Part shown: positions 45,321-57,100 of the stretch, in pieces
Numbering within the stretch: the first letter of the stretch is position 1
Layout: each line of letters starts with the position of its first letter
Origin: Ditylenchus dipsaci
Taxonomy: Eukaryota > Nematoda > Chromadorea > Rhabditida > Anguinidae
Length of the DNA: 64,000 bases
NCBI GenBank assembly: GCA_004194705.1
Contig: SADC01000936.1
Coordinates: forward strand, 62,001-126,000
Direction: 5' to 3'
Position numbers and translations under genes: made by a program
Notes under the pieces: model-generated
The model's input: only the letters and a program-made list of their open reading frames with translations
Told to the model about the DNA's origin: nothing
Databases searched by the model: none

Positions 45321-45660
45321 TTCGGCAAAATTTTTCGAGAGTTAATAATTTTTGACATAAAATGGCTTGGACTGCTCAGAATCCCACCCTGGAGTGCCCA
45401 GAAACTCCTGAAAGTTGGTTTTTGGGGTTGACTGGGGGGGGGGGTCGAGGGTAAACCTTTTGCAAAAATTCGATTGAAAAACCAACTTTCATGGGCTTCT
45501 GGACACTCCAGGGTGGATTCGGAGAGATTGCAGTCATTTTCAGACTATAAAATTTGACTTTTCGCAAAATTATGCAAAATTTGGCTGGTCTTGGAAAGAA
45601 AATTAGGTTTGGTACAGAAAAAAAGAAAATTTGGTACAAAAAGAAGTAAATTAGGTACAA
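45320..45660. repeat. Foldback with CTGGAGTGCCCAGAA arms
   Basis: GAATCCCACCCTGGAGTG and CACTCCAGGGTGGATTC are inverted around a G-rich centre; outer pairs continue through GCAAAATTTT and CAAGACCAACTAAATT-like runs. Related to 40,100-40,260. Confidence 0.7.
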
Positions 45661-45734
45661 AAAAAGTATTGCCTTACAAAATCACCCTAGAATTCTTAAA
45701 AAGACCAGCTCTGATTAATAATTGGGTGCTCTTT

Positions 45735-45945
45735 TTGCCTTTGTCCACCTGTTGTTTTTGTGACTTTTTAGTCATTGAGTTAGGCAAGGTAGGCTGGCGT
45801 ATGTTAGGATAGACTTAAACGTATTTTAGACTCGTGTCTAAGTTCGTCCTAACATACGCTGGCCCACCTAAGCCTAAGTATGAAAAATCACAATAAAAAA
45901 TAACAAGGAGGAACAAGTCAAAAAAAACACCCAAAGACCATATGC
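45735..45945. repeat. Foldback with GGCTGGCGTATGTTAGGA arms
   Basis: GGCTGGCGTATGTTAGGA and TCCTAACATACGCTGGCC face each other. Outer arms TTTGCCTTTGTCCACCTGTT and AAGGAGGAACAAGTCAAAA are worn relatives of the TTGCCTTGGTCCCCC motif. Confidence 0.7.
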
Positions 45946-46106
45946 CCTTGAGGAATTGAAATATTTTTTTGAGAGAATATTTTTTTATGAGAAAGTCTTC
46001 AGGAATGTTTTTTTATCGTATTCAGCAGGAAGAAGTAGCTTAGAACGTCTTTTTCGATCACTTTTCAAAATTTTAGGGATCGAGGGTAAACAGTATGAGT
46101 ACCGGC

Positions 46107-46440
46107 TCGGGTGATACTTGCATAACCCCCTCCCCCATTCAACTTTTTAAAAAATGTTGCCAAACACCTGCGACTCGAAATCACTTCAAGAGTCCTAAAA
46201 AGCATTATTTTAAAGTTTTAGAGTTTTGGGAATGAAGTACCCTCACCCTAAAAGTACTCTTTTTGACCATTTTAAGGCTATATTTGGTGGAAAAGAACCA
46301 AAACAGGGCCATTTTTGTGTAAAAAACAAGATATTGAACACAGTTTTGAATACTTGCACCTAAAATACCGGGGCATAAAAAAGACTCTTGTCTGTTAATT
46401 TTTTATACATCCAACAGTTACTTTTAATGACTTTTGTTTG
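46107..46440. repeat. Worn type-D foldback, left part
   Basis: TGATACTTGCATAACCCCCT and later blocks (CACTTCAAGAG, GTTTTAGAGTTTTGGG) follow the type-D order to a degraded core near 46,360-46,440. The right arm is absent. Confidence 0.55.
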
Positions 46441-46450
46441 AGGCCATATA

Positions 46451-46711
46451 CCGTAAAACCTCTATTAAACGGACAACCTCCAATAAACGGACACCCTATA
46501 ATAAACGGGCACTCTCAAGGACCTATATCTCAGCGCAAAAAAAAATTTCTGCAAATCTGTTTTTCGCGTTTTCTTGATCACCTCGATCTTAGTTGATTCC
46601 GCGTTTTAGATTTTTTTGAGTACCCAAAAATCTCAAAATCAAAATATTTTTTTTTTCGATTTTTAGGGTTGAAAATTAAACGGGCATGCCCGTTTAATAG
46701 AGGTTATACGG
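46451..46711. mobile_element. CCGTA-family MITE
   Basis: Ends CCGTAAAACCTCTATTAAAC and TTTAATAGAGGTTATACGG with TA flanks; word ATAAACGGACA/GGGC. The interior AAGGACCTATATCTCAGCGC is homologous to the copies at 41.7 and 44.2 kb. Confidence 0.9.
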
Positions 46712-46719
46712 TAGACGAT

Positions 46720-47565
46720 ATTACTCTATAGGGCTCCGCGGCAAAAAGTGCTTGGTCTCCTGTTGTTTTTTTACATCAAATTTTTGAAAAAGTGCTTATT
46801 CTCCCTGTTGTCTTTTTGTCGTTTTCAATTTGTTTTTTTGTACAAAGTTATGAGCTAAAACAAGCAAGCAAGAAAAACAAAATAAAAACACTTAATTTAA
46901 AACTTGTTCGGATAAAAAGGGACAAAGCACATTTTTCTTGCCGGGGAGCCTTATAAAGTAGTAAACCCAAGATATGTGGGTGTGAACATTTTGACAACAC
47001 TTCCTTCGGTATTTCATTGTTATCGAATTTTTTTTTTCGATAAGAAAAGTGTCAATTTTACTTTTCGACGTGTTTGACACCCGTGATTCATTTCATGTTA
47101 ATTTTGTCGTTTCTAGACTAAAGTGTCAAGAACCGTTTACCACGCTTTTAGAGAAAGTGTGGGTTTGATCAAGTGGTCTAACTGAATCTCCAACGTAAAT
47201 TAATTTGTAGGCCTTGTAATATATCAAAGACAAAGGCAATAACTGAAATACGCTCCAAATTGCTCAGTTCTCATTTTTTCAATTATAAGTGCAAAAACTA
47301 ATTGCACCATTGTGTTCAGCGCAAATTTTTGAGTCAGAATCGTCAGTAATCACAGTAATCAGATTACATTTTGCAGAATATAAAACAATATCTTGGCTCT
47401 TTGTATTATAAACAAAGCAAATACAGAATGTGAGTTTTGATATGAACAGCTCAAACACAGACAATAACAACAATAAGCAAAAATACAAATAATACAACAT
47501 CATATATCGATTTTGACAAATTTTTCATTTATTTCAATGTTCTCATAATATGTTTTTCTTTTTTA
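46720..47565. other. AT-rich spacer downstream of the F-box/LRR gene
   Basis: No exon is credible. The ancestral last codons and stop of the F-box/LRR gene (KKEKHIMRTLK) lie at 47,530-47,567, beyond the MITE. Confidence 0.4.
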
Positions 47566-47569
47566 GCTA

Positions 47570-48004
47570 CAGTCGACGCTCTTACTCAGGACACCCCCCA
47601 CTTAGGACAGAAGTTCGTTCCCACCTCGAGTCCGACACTTTTTTAGCTCTTTTTTTTAAATTTTTTCTAATTCTGTTTTGACAGTCTGGTCCCAAATATC
47701 GCAAGGATTCCGATTTTCCCGATCATTTTTTAAAAGCCCTAAATTTTTTGCTCTGTAAAAGCAAAAGCTCTTATTTAGGACAGGCTCTATCGAAAATACC
47801 TGTTTTTTAAATAGAGTTTTGGCTTTTTTAGAGCAAAAACACGGTGATTTTAGAAAACGATCCGCAAAATCAGAATCCTTGCAATATTTGGGACCAGACT
47901 GTCAAAACAGAACTAGCAAAGGTATTAAAAACTTAAGGTAAAAAAAGTGTCAAACCCGGTAAGTTGGCCGGTCCCTTGGGTGTCCTAAGTAAAAGCGTCG
48001 ACTG
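47570..48004. mobile_element. pogo-type composite MITE inside a coding exon, word TTAGGACA
   Basis: Ends CAGTCGACGCTCTTACTCAG and TAAAAGCGTCGACTG with TA on both sides. It shares TTCGTTCCC, GTCCGACACTTTTTTAG and GACAGTCTGGTC with the copies at 35.1 and 38.3 kb; the centre repeats TCTTATTTAGGACAGG. It sits in the final exon of the F-box/LRR gene. Confidence 0.9.
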
Positions 48005-51000
48005 TATGTTGTTCAAACGATCAGTAAGTTTCTGGAGTGTTTTTTCAGTCAAATTCGGACATCCAGAAATTTTGAGTGATCGAAGTAACTTGCACTCATT
48101 CAGCAAGTACATTATAGATTTGTCTGTGACGCGTTTACATTCAAGCAAAGTTAGGCTCTAAAACTGTAACTATACGAAAGCTTAAATTATTTGTAATAAA
48201 TTTTTGATATTTCTTCTCTCTTCATTTTTTTGTCAAAAAATGGAAAAAATCAATTTTCGAAAAATAAATCCAACCATAATACATTATTAAAAAATTTACA
48301 TGTAATTTATCATTATTTAGGGCAATTGCAATAACCGTATTATCCTTGACATGCCAAACACCATTAAGATGCAGTTCAGTGAGTTTCTGTAGATTAGCCA
48401 AGTAACGAGGTCCTTGCTCAGAGTAGTGCTGGCCATTAATGTCATCCTCAATGAGGGTTAGGCTTTTCAAAGCACTACATTTGCCAATGTCTTCAAAAAA
48501 AGAATCTGTTAGAAAGGTGTCGAATTCCAGTTTGAGATGATAAAGTTGTTCTAGACGAGGGAAACTAGTAAATGGAACTCCTAACCTGACTCCAAAGTCT
48601 AATGTTTTCAAACTGAAAAGTTGAATTAATCATTTTTTAAGTTTCGTTCGCCCATTTTGAAACACCTGAGGATGTGCAAATTTCTAACCATATTGACTGC
48701 TAGTGCAGTAACGAGGTCCTTGCTCAGAGTGTAGGCAGTCCTGCCTGAGGTACTGGACATCACATATCTGTTATCGTATCACCCCTGAAAAGGTCACCGA
48801 GGGTCCTTTCACTCGAACCACCACTATTCGTATGAATTTGTAATCGATTTTCATATTTTTGGGTAGAAATCTAAAATCGAGAACGGAGAATCCGTAGAGC
48901 TTGTAAGCAGGGTTGTTAACCCTTCAATGAAGATCTTCATTGAGGATGAAGATGAGGATGAAGATCTTCATTATTTTTCGATTTTATTGAAGATTGAACA
49001 TTGAGGATGAAGGAGCAAAAATCTTGTATTGAGGATTGAGAATGAGGATGAAGGAGCAAAAAATCTTGTATTGAAGATTGAGGATGAAGGAGAAAAATCT
49101 TGTATTGAGGATTGAAGATTGAGGATGAAGGAGAAATTTTTGCTTTATTGAGGATTGAAGATCTTCGATCTTCAGTGGAGATGATCCCAAGTTTGGAGTC
49201 AAAGGTGAAGCCGAAGACGCCTGGAATGCCGGATCACCCCAAGTCGAAAGAAGAGGAAGCCAGGCCCTCGTCCAGTCAAAGGCTTTCCGGGTTACCAACA
49301 CTCTACTGGTAGGAATTTCTGGGGTTTTGTTGGTAATTCTATCATGGATGGTCATTTAGATGCCGAAGCTCACCCGTCTGGCAATATCTCTACTGGCTAC
49401 TCCTGCGACGTCTGGGCTGTGGAAGGTGCGTTCTCTGTGCTCGGCTACACACCAAAGGATCCAAGATCAACACTGGGCGGAAGCATGCGAAGATGAAGGT
49501 GATACTAACCTACAACAGTGCGCTTATTGACATCTGACCCTTTTGTTCTTTGGTTGATTGGCATTTTGTTAAATAAAATTTATTGAAGTGAAAGTCTACA
49601 TTATTTTTCGATTTTATTGAAGTTTGAAGACCGAGGATGAAGGAGCAAAAATCTTGTATTGAAGATTGAGGATGAGGATGAAGGAGCAAAAAATCTTGTA
49701 TTGAGGATTGAAGATTGAGGATGAAGGAGAATTTTTTTTTATTGAGGATTGAAGATGAAGGCTTCAAAAATTTTTTGGCTTTAACAACCCTGCTTGTAAG
49801 TTGTTGAAAAAACGCAATAAACAGCAATTAGAAATTTTCGCTCTGGGCTGAGATGCAGATTCTCGAAGTCAGGGTTGTTTTGTAGGGCACGGGACCGTCT
49901 AAATTGCACCCTGAACCCCGATATGGCGAAAACTCTGCGGGAGAAGATTTCAGGCGAGGAAATCCCGCGGAGAAAAATTACTCGGGACACGATCGCGCGG
50001 GAAAAAATTCCACGGAATTTGAACCTTACCACTAGAGAAAACCCCAATTCTGACATCGGATTCGTGTTCAGCATGTTTGATTGCAGATTAACATTTTTTA
50101 AATATGAGCTTGAGCCATATTTTCAAATTCCTCTTGAGACAAAAAACATTTAAAAAAATATTCTATTTTTCCAATTTGACTACGAGTTCTAGATTTGTAG
50201 GTCGCTTGGTATGAAATCGACCATGCTGAACGAGAATTCGGTGTCAGAATTCAGGTTTTCCATAGCAGAAACGTCAAGAATGGAAATCCCGCGAATTTTT
50301 TCCTTGCTCGTACCAACCCTCCCCCCCTCCCACTCGATTGCACTTCGCACCCCCAATTTTCGCCTTGGTCCCCCAAGGCAAATATTTTGGTCCAATTTTT
50401 TTTTGTAAAATATGGTATTGGAAATGACTTTTAAATAAATTTTAATCATTTGAAAGTCAATTGAGAATAAAGGACAGAAAAAATTGACCAAATATTTAGC
50501 ATGGGGAACCAAGGCAACTTTATTATTTTCACTTGAATGATATGGGTTTTGAATATAAGTACTTGCACCAACATCAAAAAAAACGTATATACAACAAAAG
50601 TTTAACCTTTTCAGTTTTGACAGCACATTAAATAAGAAATTTGAGCCAATGTCGTCGTTTCCACACACACCATCCAACTCTAGATTCAAATGCTCCATGT
50701 TATGACATTTTAAACCAATTTGACGAAGCATTTTAATGTCTATATTGTCACATTGAAATAGACTAAATCTTTTAAGAGTTGATGGTAAATGCTCAAGGAA
50801 TTGTTCAAAGGTCATTGTAGCTTAAGTCAAGAGATTCCAGTGAAGTGCAAGACAGGAAAAAAGCAGTTAATTTCACCTTTCGAAATAAATTGTTATTTCG
50901 AAATTTTTAAAAAATGAAGACTACCTTGAACAAAGAGTGACTAAAAGATGCACCTTTGAGCGTCTTGAATCTCCTAGAAACTTGACTGAGCTGATTGCTG

Positions 51001-52828
51001 TTCATACAAATGCTTGACATAATAATATAATCTAGTTGGTTAGCAGGTATTTTGCTCAAAACAATTTGCCAGCACTGTCTGTAGTCGATGTAAAGAAATT
51101 TAAATCAACAAATTTCAAAGAAAGATAGCACTTTTCCATGAGAGAGGTAAGCTAAAATTCAATGGCAATCTGTGCCGGAAATAAGCATTGCGCCTTATAT
51201 GAAAATAGGAGAACAACTCCTATATTGGGTTCCGATTTCTGAACTTGCCCCCTGTTGTTTTTTTCCGAAAAAATGTTTTTTGAGTTCTAAAATTTATTTC
51301 TTGTTTTTTGAGTTCTAAAAAAATCGGTTCAGAGAAACAGAAAAATGTGGAAAATTTTGAAAATTTTCAAATTCGCAAGTACATATCTCGACAGTCATAG
51401 GTCAAATATAGTTTCGCACCTTTTTCTTGTATATTTTAGCTCACGACGCTCACAATAGTGTATAAACCGTGTGATATTTATTCTTCTCTGCTGAGCAGCA
51501 GTTGTTATCTGAAAATTTACAGAATTCGAAAAAATACCGAATATCACGTGTTTTTTCAAAAGATGTGTTGAATGTGGTATTGCAGTTTTAACGCATCAAA
51601 TTTTCGAAAAATAACATTGTTTATAAAGTGAATTTTCCTTTTATTGTTGAATTTGTGAAGTCAGTCATAATGACCGAAATGTTCAAAATTGTCAAAATCA
51701 GCTAAAGTGCCCGAAGAAGGGCGGAAAGTAAAGGGTTCAGTATTAGCAAAAACCCAAATCAGCTACCTGGCGTCAGCCAACAAGGGTCGCGAAGCGGCAG
51801 CTGCGGGAGTAACCTTGCTATCTGCGTAAGCCGACAAGGGAGGCGAAGCGGCCAGGTGTGGGAATAACTTTTCTACCTATAATTTTAGCTATACCTACAC
51901 CCATACCTTTAGCTATACCTATACCTATTCTATAATTATACCTATACCTAAACCTATACCTATATTTATTTGCCTCGCATAACACTCTACATACGCATAG
52001 TCCCATAGTACCAAAATCGGTTCTATAATCGGACAGAAAATTAGTCCGGAAATCCGTTTAATTTCCGGTTTTTATTTAGGCTTTTGTTGTCTTAGTCTTT
52101 GTCCTCATCAAAGGCTTTCAGTGCTAAAATACAACTATAATATGGTTCTAAAATTGTCTTTTCTTCTTTTTTCTATCCCTGTTTTTCACTGTATAAGAAA
52201 TTCATGTTGTAATGGTCAAAATAGTAGGTTGCGAACCCACTGAGCTACGCTGTATCGAATCGTGTTAAATATCGTATTAAATGTACGAGACCCATGCGGA
52301 ATCGAACTTGCGACTGCGCCGATTTGTTTTAATGTTCAAAATAGTAGGTTCTTATTTATTAATCGCATTAATCGTATATAACAATTTATGACAACAAAAA
52401 TTTATGAAACTTTAAACGGTTTTTTGGGCGATTTTTATGGATGTAGGGAAAATTTTAGAGTGCGCATCATAATTGATAAATTAACGGTAATAACATTTTT
52501 GGTCAAAGCTTGCCTTTTTGCTTCCTTTATCGGCAAACCAAATATTGCAAGCCTTTGCGCATTCCAATTCACTTGAAAAGGTTTCAAATTTAGGCGATGA
52601 AAGATGAGGTGCACAATATAATGAGTCAAAATTGCTCCAAATATGATTAAGCGCAATTTGTATCCATCTACGACATATAATATCTAATTTCATTAAATTA
52701 GCTACATCGAGCATTTGGAAAACAGACACCTGAAAACATTTATTGTAGAGAAAAGAAATTTCATGACTATTGAAAATTACCAATATTTCAGTAGGTATTG
52801 CTACTATTTTTCGTTTAAGCAAAACCAT
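47933..52828 (-). CDS. F-box / leucine-rich-repeat protein
   Basis: Exons read on the minus strand: 52781-52828 and 52481-52729 (MVLLKRKIVAIPTEIL, then VSVFQMLDVANLMKLDIICR: an F-box), a gap not resolved, then 50925-51078, 50607-50876, 48300-48612 and 47933-48157. The later exons are leucine-rich repeats: SCTSLESLDLSYNDL, CHNMEHLNLELDG, LANLQKLTELHLNGVW, LLRSLKISGCPNLTEKTLQKL. F-box proteins of this shape recruit substrates to SCF ubiquitin ligases through the repeats. The 52.5 kb and 51 kb exons are joined by position and type only, so two genes are possible. A frame break at 50,807-50,809 is cured by removing one A. The last codons run into a MITE (47,570-48,004), which supplies a new tail QSTLLLRTPKGPANLPGL and a new stop. 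Confidence 0.7.
48908..49792. mobile_element. hAT-type element with GAAGATTGAGGATGAAG arrays and a unique centre
   Basis: The perfect 8-base duplication is CTTGTAAG (48,900-48,907 and 49,793-49,800). Ends CAGGGTTGTTAA and TTAACAACCCTG. Purine-rich arrays of ATTGAGGATGAAGGAGCAAA flank a distinct, GC-richer centre (about 49,175-49,560) with coding-like composition. It lies in a long intron of the F-box/LRR gene. Confidence 0.88.
50340..50535. repeat. Foldback with CCTTGGTCCCCCAAGGC
   Basis: GCCTTGGTCCCCCAAGGCAA, then ATATTTTGGTCCAATTTTTT, is mirrored by AAAAATTGACCAAATATTT and GGGGAACCAAGGC. It lies in the same intron. Confidence 0.65.
51100..52480. other. Intron-like region with a CTATACC word array
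   Basis: 51,878-51,965 repeats ACCTATACCTATA-like words, preceded by two AAGGG(T/A)(C/G)GCGAAGCGGC units (51,780-51,860). At 52,225-52,320 two scrambled tRNA-like bits (TAGCTCAGTGGGTTCGCAA, AAGTTCGATTCCGC) are seen on the minus strand. No exon is identified. Confidence 0.45.
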
Positions 52829-52839
52829 ATTTGTGTTTT

Positions 52840-53480
52840 ATTAATGTAGCTTTTTGATCAAGCAAGCGCAGCTTTAACAAGTGCAGCTTGTAGTTGAAAT
52901 CGTAGACTTTGAATTTCTGTATTGACGTATCCACAGACTTTTGTTCAAAGAAATAAATAGTTCAAGTGTTTTTCTGTTAAATTGAAAAGTCTGATGTGTG
53001 GTTTGACATTGAGGAATTGATTGACTGGTCCTACGACTAATTGCCATCGAAAATTGATAAAGCTAAAGTAAATCATCAATCTTTAATAAATGTTGTTTCG
53101 TCACCAAAGAAATAAATTCAAAATTGGATATACCTTATTTTCTCTAACTGCTCTTTCGAGACACAATAGCTCAATATCGAACATTAAGTGCTACTCGAAA
53201 AAGCTACTCGAAAACAACCTCTTTCTTGCGCCCAAATCTCAAAGTCTTTTGTCAAAGTGAATCGCCAGTCTAGTCTGAAATATAGCATGGATTCTGATTT
53301 TGCCTGTCGTTCGTCCAAAATACTTAAATTCGGTTTTAGGGTTTAAAGAAAAATCATAACTGAGTTTCAGACCAAAACCTACTGAGATACCTGGATTTTT
53401 TTTGGTAAATCGTGCACTTTCTTGATGAGAACTGCACATTTGGAAAAACTTTTAGGTGCATCCGAAAACTGAATTACATG
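52840..53480. other. Spacer between F-box genes
   Basis: It may contain the promoter of the F-box/LRR gene. Repeat scraps from the pogo-type composite family (AGTCTGAAATATAGCATGGA) occur near 53,270-53,330. Confidence 0.4.
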
Positions 53481-53489
53481 AAAGTATTT

Positions 53490-53755
53490 TATGGTAGTCC
53501 AAATATTAGGTCGTTTCATGGATACGTTCGCTTTTTTCAAATAAAATAATTGTGACATCGTATTATTTTTAATTTTGACGATTTTTCAAAAGTTTACGTA
53601 TAATTTTGTAACCAAGATTGTAAGCTTCAAAATAGGAAGTCGACTTTCAAAAAGTTGTCAAAAAACTTTATAGAAAAAACACAATGCCACAAAAATTTCA
53701 TTTGAAAAAAAGCGAACGCATTTATGACATGACCTAATATTTGGACTATCATGAA
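53490..53755. repeat. Foldback with AGTCCAAATATTAGGTC arms
   Basis: GGTAGTCCAAATATTAGGTC and GACCTAATATTTGGACTATC are inverted, followed by GTTCGCTTTTTTCAAAT and ATTTGAAAAAAAGCGAAC. Confidence 0.8.
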
Positions 53756-54140
53756 ATTAATTTTATGTGTAACTTCGAAAAGTTATCATTTATAAAAAAG
53801 AGGCTTTGATATTCCGTTTAGTACCTCAAAATTTGATCGACTACAAATTTTGGATACTGAAAATTTTACCAGGTGGATTAGGCAATTTAGCTAGCTCGGT
53901 TATTTGGTCCCCTTTTAACGCAAACTCGGAAACCTGATTTTGATGAACCCTTGAATTTTAGTCCTCTTAAATTTTTCGACAACAAGCATTCATTTTTTTC
54001 TTTTTTTTAAATGATGACTTTGTGTTTACTTTTCATATCCTTCTACTATAAAAAATTCACATCAAATAATTAAATTCTTTAAAAATCACTTTATTGAAAC
54101 CAGATTTTATATGAAATTTCACGACTATACCGATTTTGTA

Positions 54141-57100
54141 TTAATTTCTTTTGTGTCGTAGTTTTGTCAAAGACAATAGGAAAGTCACGGTTACTGGAAA
54201 GCCTTCTTCGAAGCACCAATCGGCATCATTGTATTTCTTTTTAAGTGAATCATCCTGGCTATCTTTTAAGAGTATAGATTCCATAATTTCATTTGTGACG
54301 TAATTTTTAGCAAGTTTGTTGATGTTGCAAGCAGACACATTGATGTCTTCTAGATTGCTCACAACAATCTCGTATTGACAGTGCCTATTCTGGTGTTCAA
54401 AGCTCTGAATAATATTAACTATAATTTGTTTAAATAAATTGAATTCACAAACCTCAAAAAGAGTCCTGATGAATACATCTAATGGTTCCACAATAAATAA
54501 ATGTTGGTCTTGAAAAGCTTTGGTCTCGTCCCCACATTGTTAATTTCTAACCAATTTAGCAGGCTTTCCAAGGAAAGATAATGTAGAGGATCAATTTTTG
54601 TACGATACTCGAATTTTACAGCTCGGCTGTTGAAAAATTCAAAATTCAACCAATGGCTTATGTATAGAGAATTGGGAAATGTGAAGGCTGGAGTTGTGGA
54701 ACAAGTTCATCCAACATTCTTCGACTCGATAATAAATGAGGAATATCGATAGGACACTGAGAAACCAGTGAGAAATGAATTTTCTGAAACTGATTTTTTA
54801 AGAAAAATGTAATGTGCTATCAAAAAAGCAGTAGAATTTTAAAATAATCGGTGTGTAAGCTCTCCCTATTCGTTGAGAGAAAAAGCTAGCGGAATATTTT
54901 TCGGCCAAAAGTTTTTAAACTAACAAAAAAGGTTGAAAGGCCAAAAGCTGATGGTGAGACCGGCAGCTACTGGTGCGGAATTTCATGGAAAATTCAAATC
55001 TGCGAAACCTTTCTCAAAAAAGCCGGTTTGGCTCAAGATTTTGAACAATTTCGGAATAATGTCAAATGTGACTCGGGTATGTTCAGAAAATCACCTGGTA
55101 TAAAAATTTTGGCTAAAGTACACAATCCCTGATTCGAAGATTCGAACATAGTTTTGTTTACTGGGGCCTACCGCATGAAGAAACTCTGCTATGCATACAT
55201 TTTTCATGCATAACAGAGTCACTTTAGAGTGATTGGCGTCTAAGGTATGTGGGTGTGCGCATCTCAACTCCAAGCCCCCAAGCCCCCAAGCCCCCAAGCC
55301 CCAAGCCCCAAGCCCCCAAACCCACAAAAAGATGGAATTTGAACATAGTTTTGTTGACTGGGGCCTACCGCATAAAGAAACTCTGGTATGCATACATTTT
55401 TCATGCACCCAGAGCCACTTTCGAGTGATTTGTGTCTAAGGTATGTGGTGTGTGCATCTCAACTCCAAGTCTCCTCCATGCATCCACAGTCATGCATCCA
55501 GGGCTCCCGAAGGGGTGCAGGGGGTTGAGAGTTAGAGATGCGCGCGCGCACTTACTTCAGACAACATTGATCAAAAACATGTATAGAGACTCTTTTCGCC
55601 ACGTATCACATAAGCTAGTGAAATTTTAAAAAAACTTGTGTACATAACCTCTTGTCTGGACAATTTCCGATTTTTTTCGGAAATCTCCACAGTGTACAAT
55701 TTTTGACTTCAGTCATAAATCGGTCTTTTCGCATATATAGTTTTTCTGTTCTGTCACTTGCTGTGTTTGAGAAAAAGATCTATTTTTAGAGAACTTACAC
55801 TCTTTCCCACGCCAAATTCATAATAAAAGTCAAACACGCTAAGAATATTATTTTTTATGAAAAACACTGCAAAGGAGTGGATAAAATAACAGTTACGTTA
55901 AAAAAAAACTGCTTGAAAAATTAATTTGAATTGTTTACCCTTTTTGCACCAGTTTTTGTGATACACCCTGTACACATGCATGATTTTTATAGCTTGATAG
56001 AAAGAAGTCTCTCACTTTACTCTTTGAAGAATTCATTTTTCTATAGTTTGAAGCATTTTTCAATGCAGTTTTAATTGCTCGTTTTACAGATTCGGATAAT
56101 CACCATCAGGCATTGGCGTGTTTAAAAGCCTGGGCGCTATGCCAACCTAGCTTGAGTTAATCTTTCATTTCAGCCAATCTGATTTGGCCAATGTAATACT
56201 TGAACGAACTGAGTTTTAGCCAACGTACGTTCACTTTTAGTCTGTAATATTTTTCACTGAGACATATTTAACAAAGCTTATGCTTGTTTAAAGTCCTGAA
56301 TGTGCGATTAAAAGCGTAATTTTGGTTTTTACAAATTTTAGTTTTAGTTGTGAAAATTTCCATTAAAAAGTTGTGTTTTTGACAAGTTGTCAAGCAATTT
56401 GATTAAAATTTTGATTTATGGTAAAGCAATCTTTGAGTATCTTGGTTTCATGTTGCAGCACAGATTCAAGGCTACAAAATTTATCTTACAGAATTTATTT
56501 GGATGTAAGATTGTCAAAATATGGTCTTTAGAATTTTTTTTTTCAGAAAATGAGCTAAATTGGAAAAAAATGGAGAAAACCCGAATTTTAGTCATTTGTC
56601 AAAAATGACACAACTTTTCAATGGACTTTATCACAATTGAAATCAAAATTTTGTAAAAACCAAAAAGACGTTTTCAATCGCACATTCAGGGCTTCCAAAC
56701 AAGCATAAGCTTTGTTGAATATGTCCGAGTGAAAAAAGTTTACAGAGTAAAACAATTTTAATTAAAAAATACCCTGTACTAAATGATGAGAAAACTCATG
56801 GCGTCATTTTGACACCAAGTACAGTGATAGATATATATAAAACTGTAACAATCTATGCAAAATATGTGTAGCTTGAAAGGCAAATTTTTTCTACCGGAGA
56901 AAACTATAATTGTCCAGCGTTGTTGATTTGTTTTTGAAACTGCTCGTGAATTTTTAAGGTCACTGTCAAATTGTCAAAAAAATATTGTCGAAAGATTTTT
57001 GATCTTTGAATATTTATGAGAGCAAAATTTAAAAATTGACTGTGACTTTAGAATTTTAACAGCAGTTTTATGGACAAATCGACCACGTCAAGCACGAATC

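Noticed and set aside
54840..55100. Coding-like stretch between the F-box exon and the core modules
   Set aside because: No frame stays open beyond about 20 codons and no splice sites agree.
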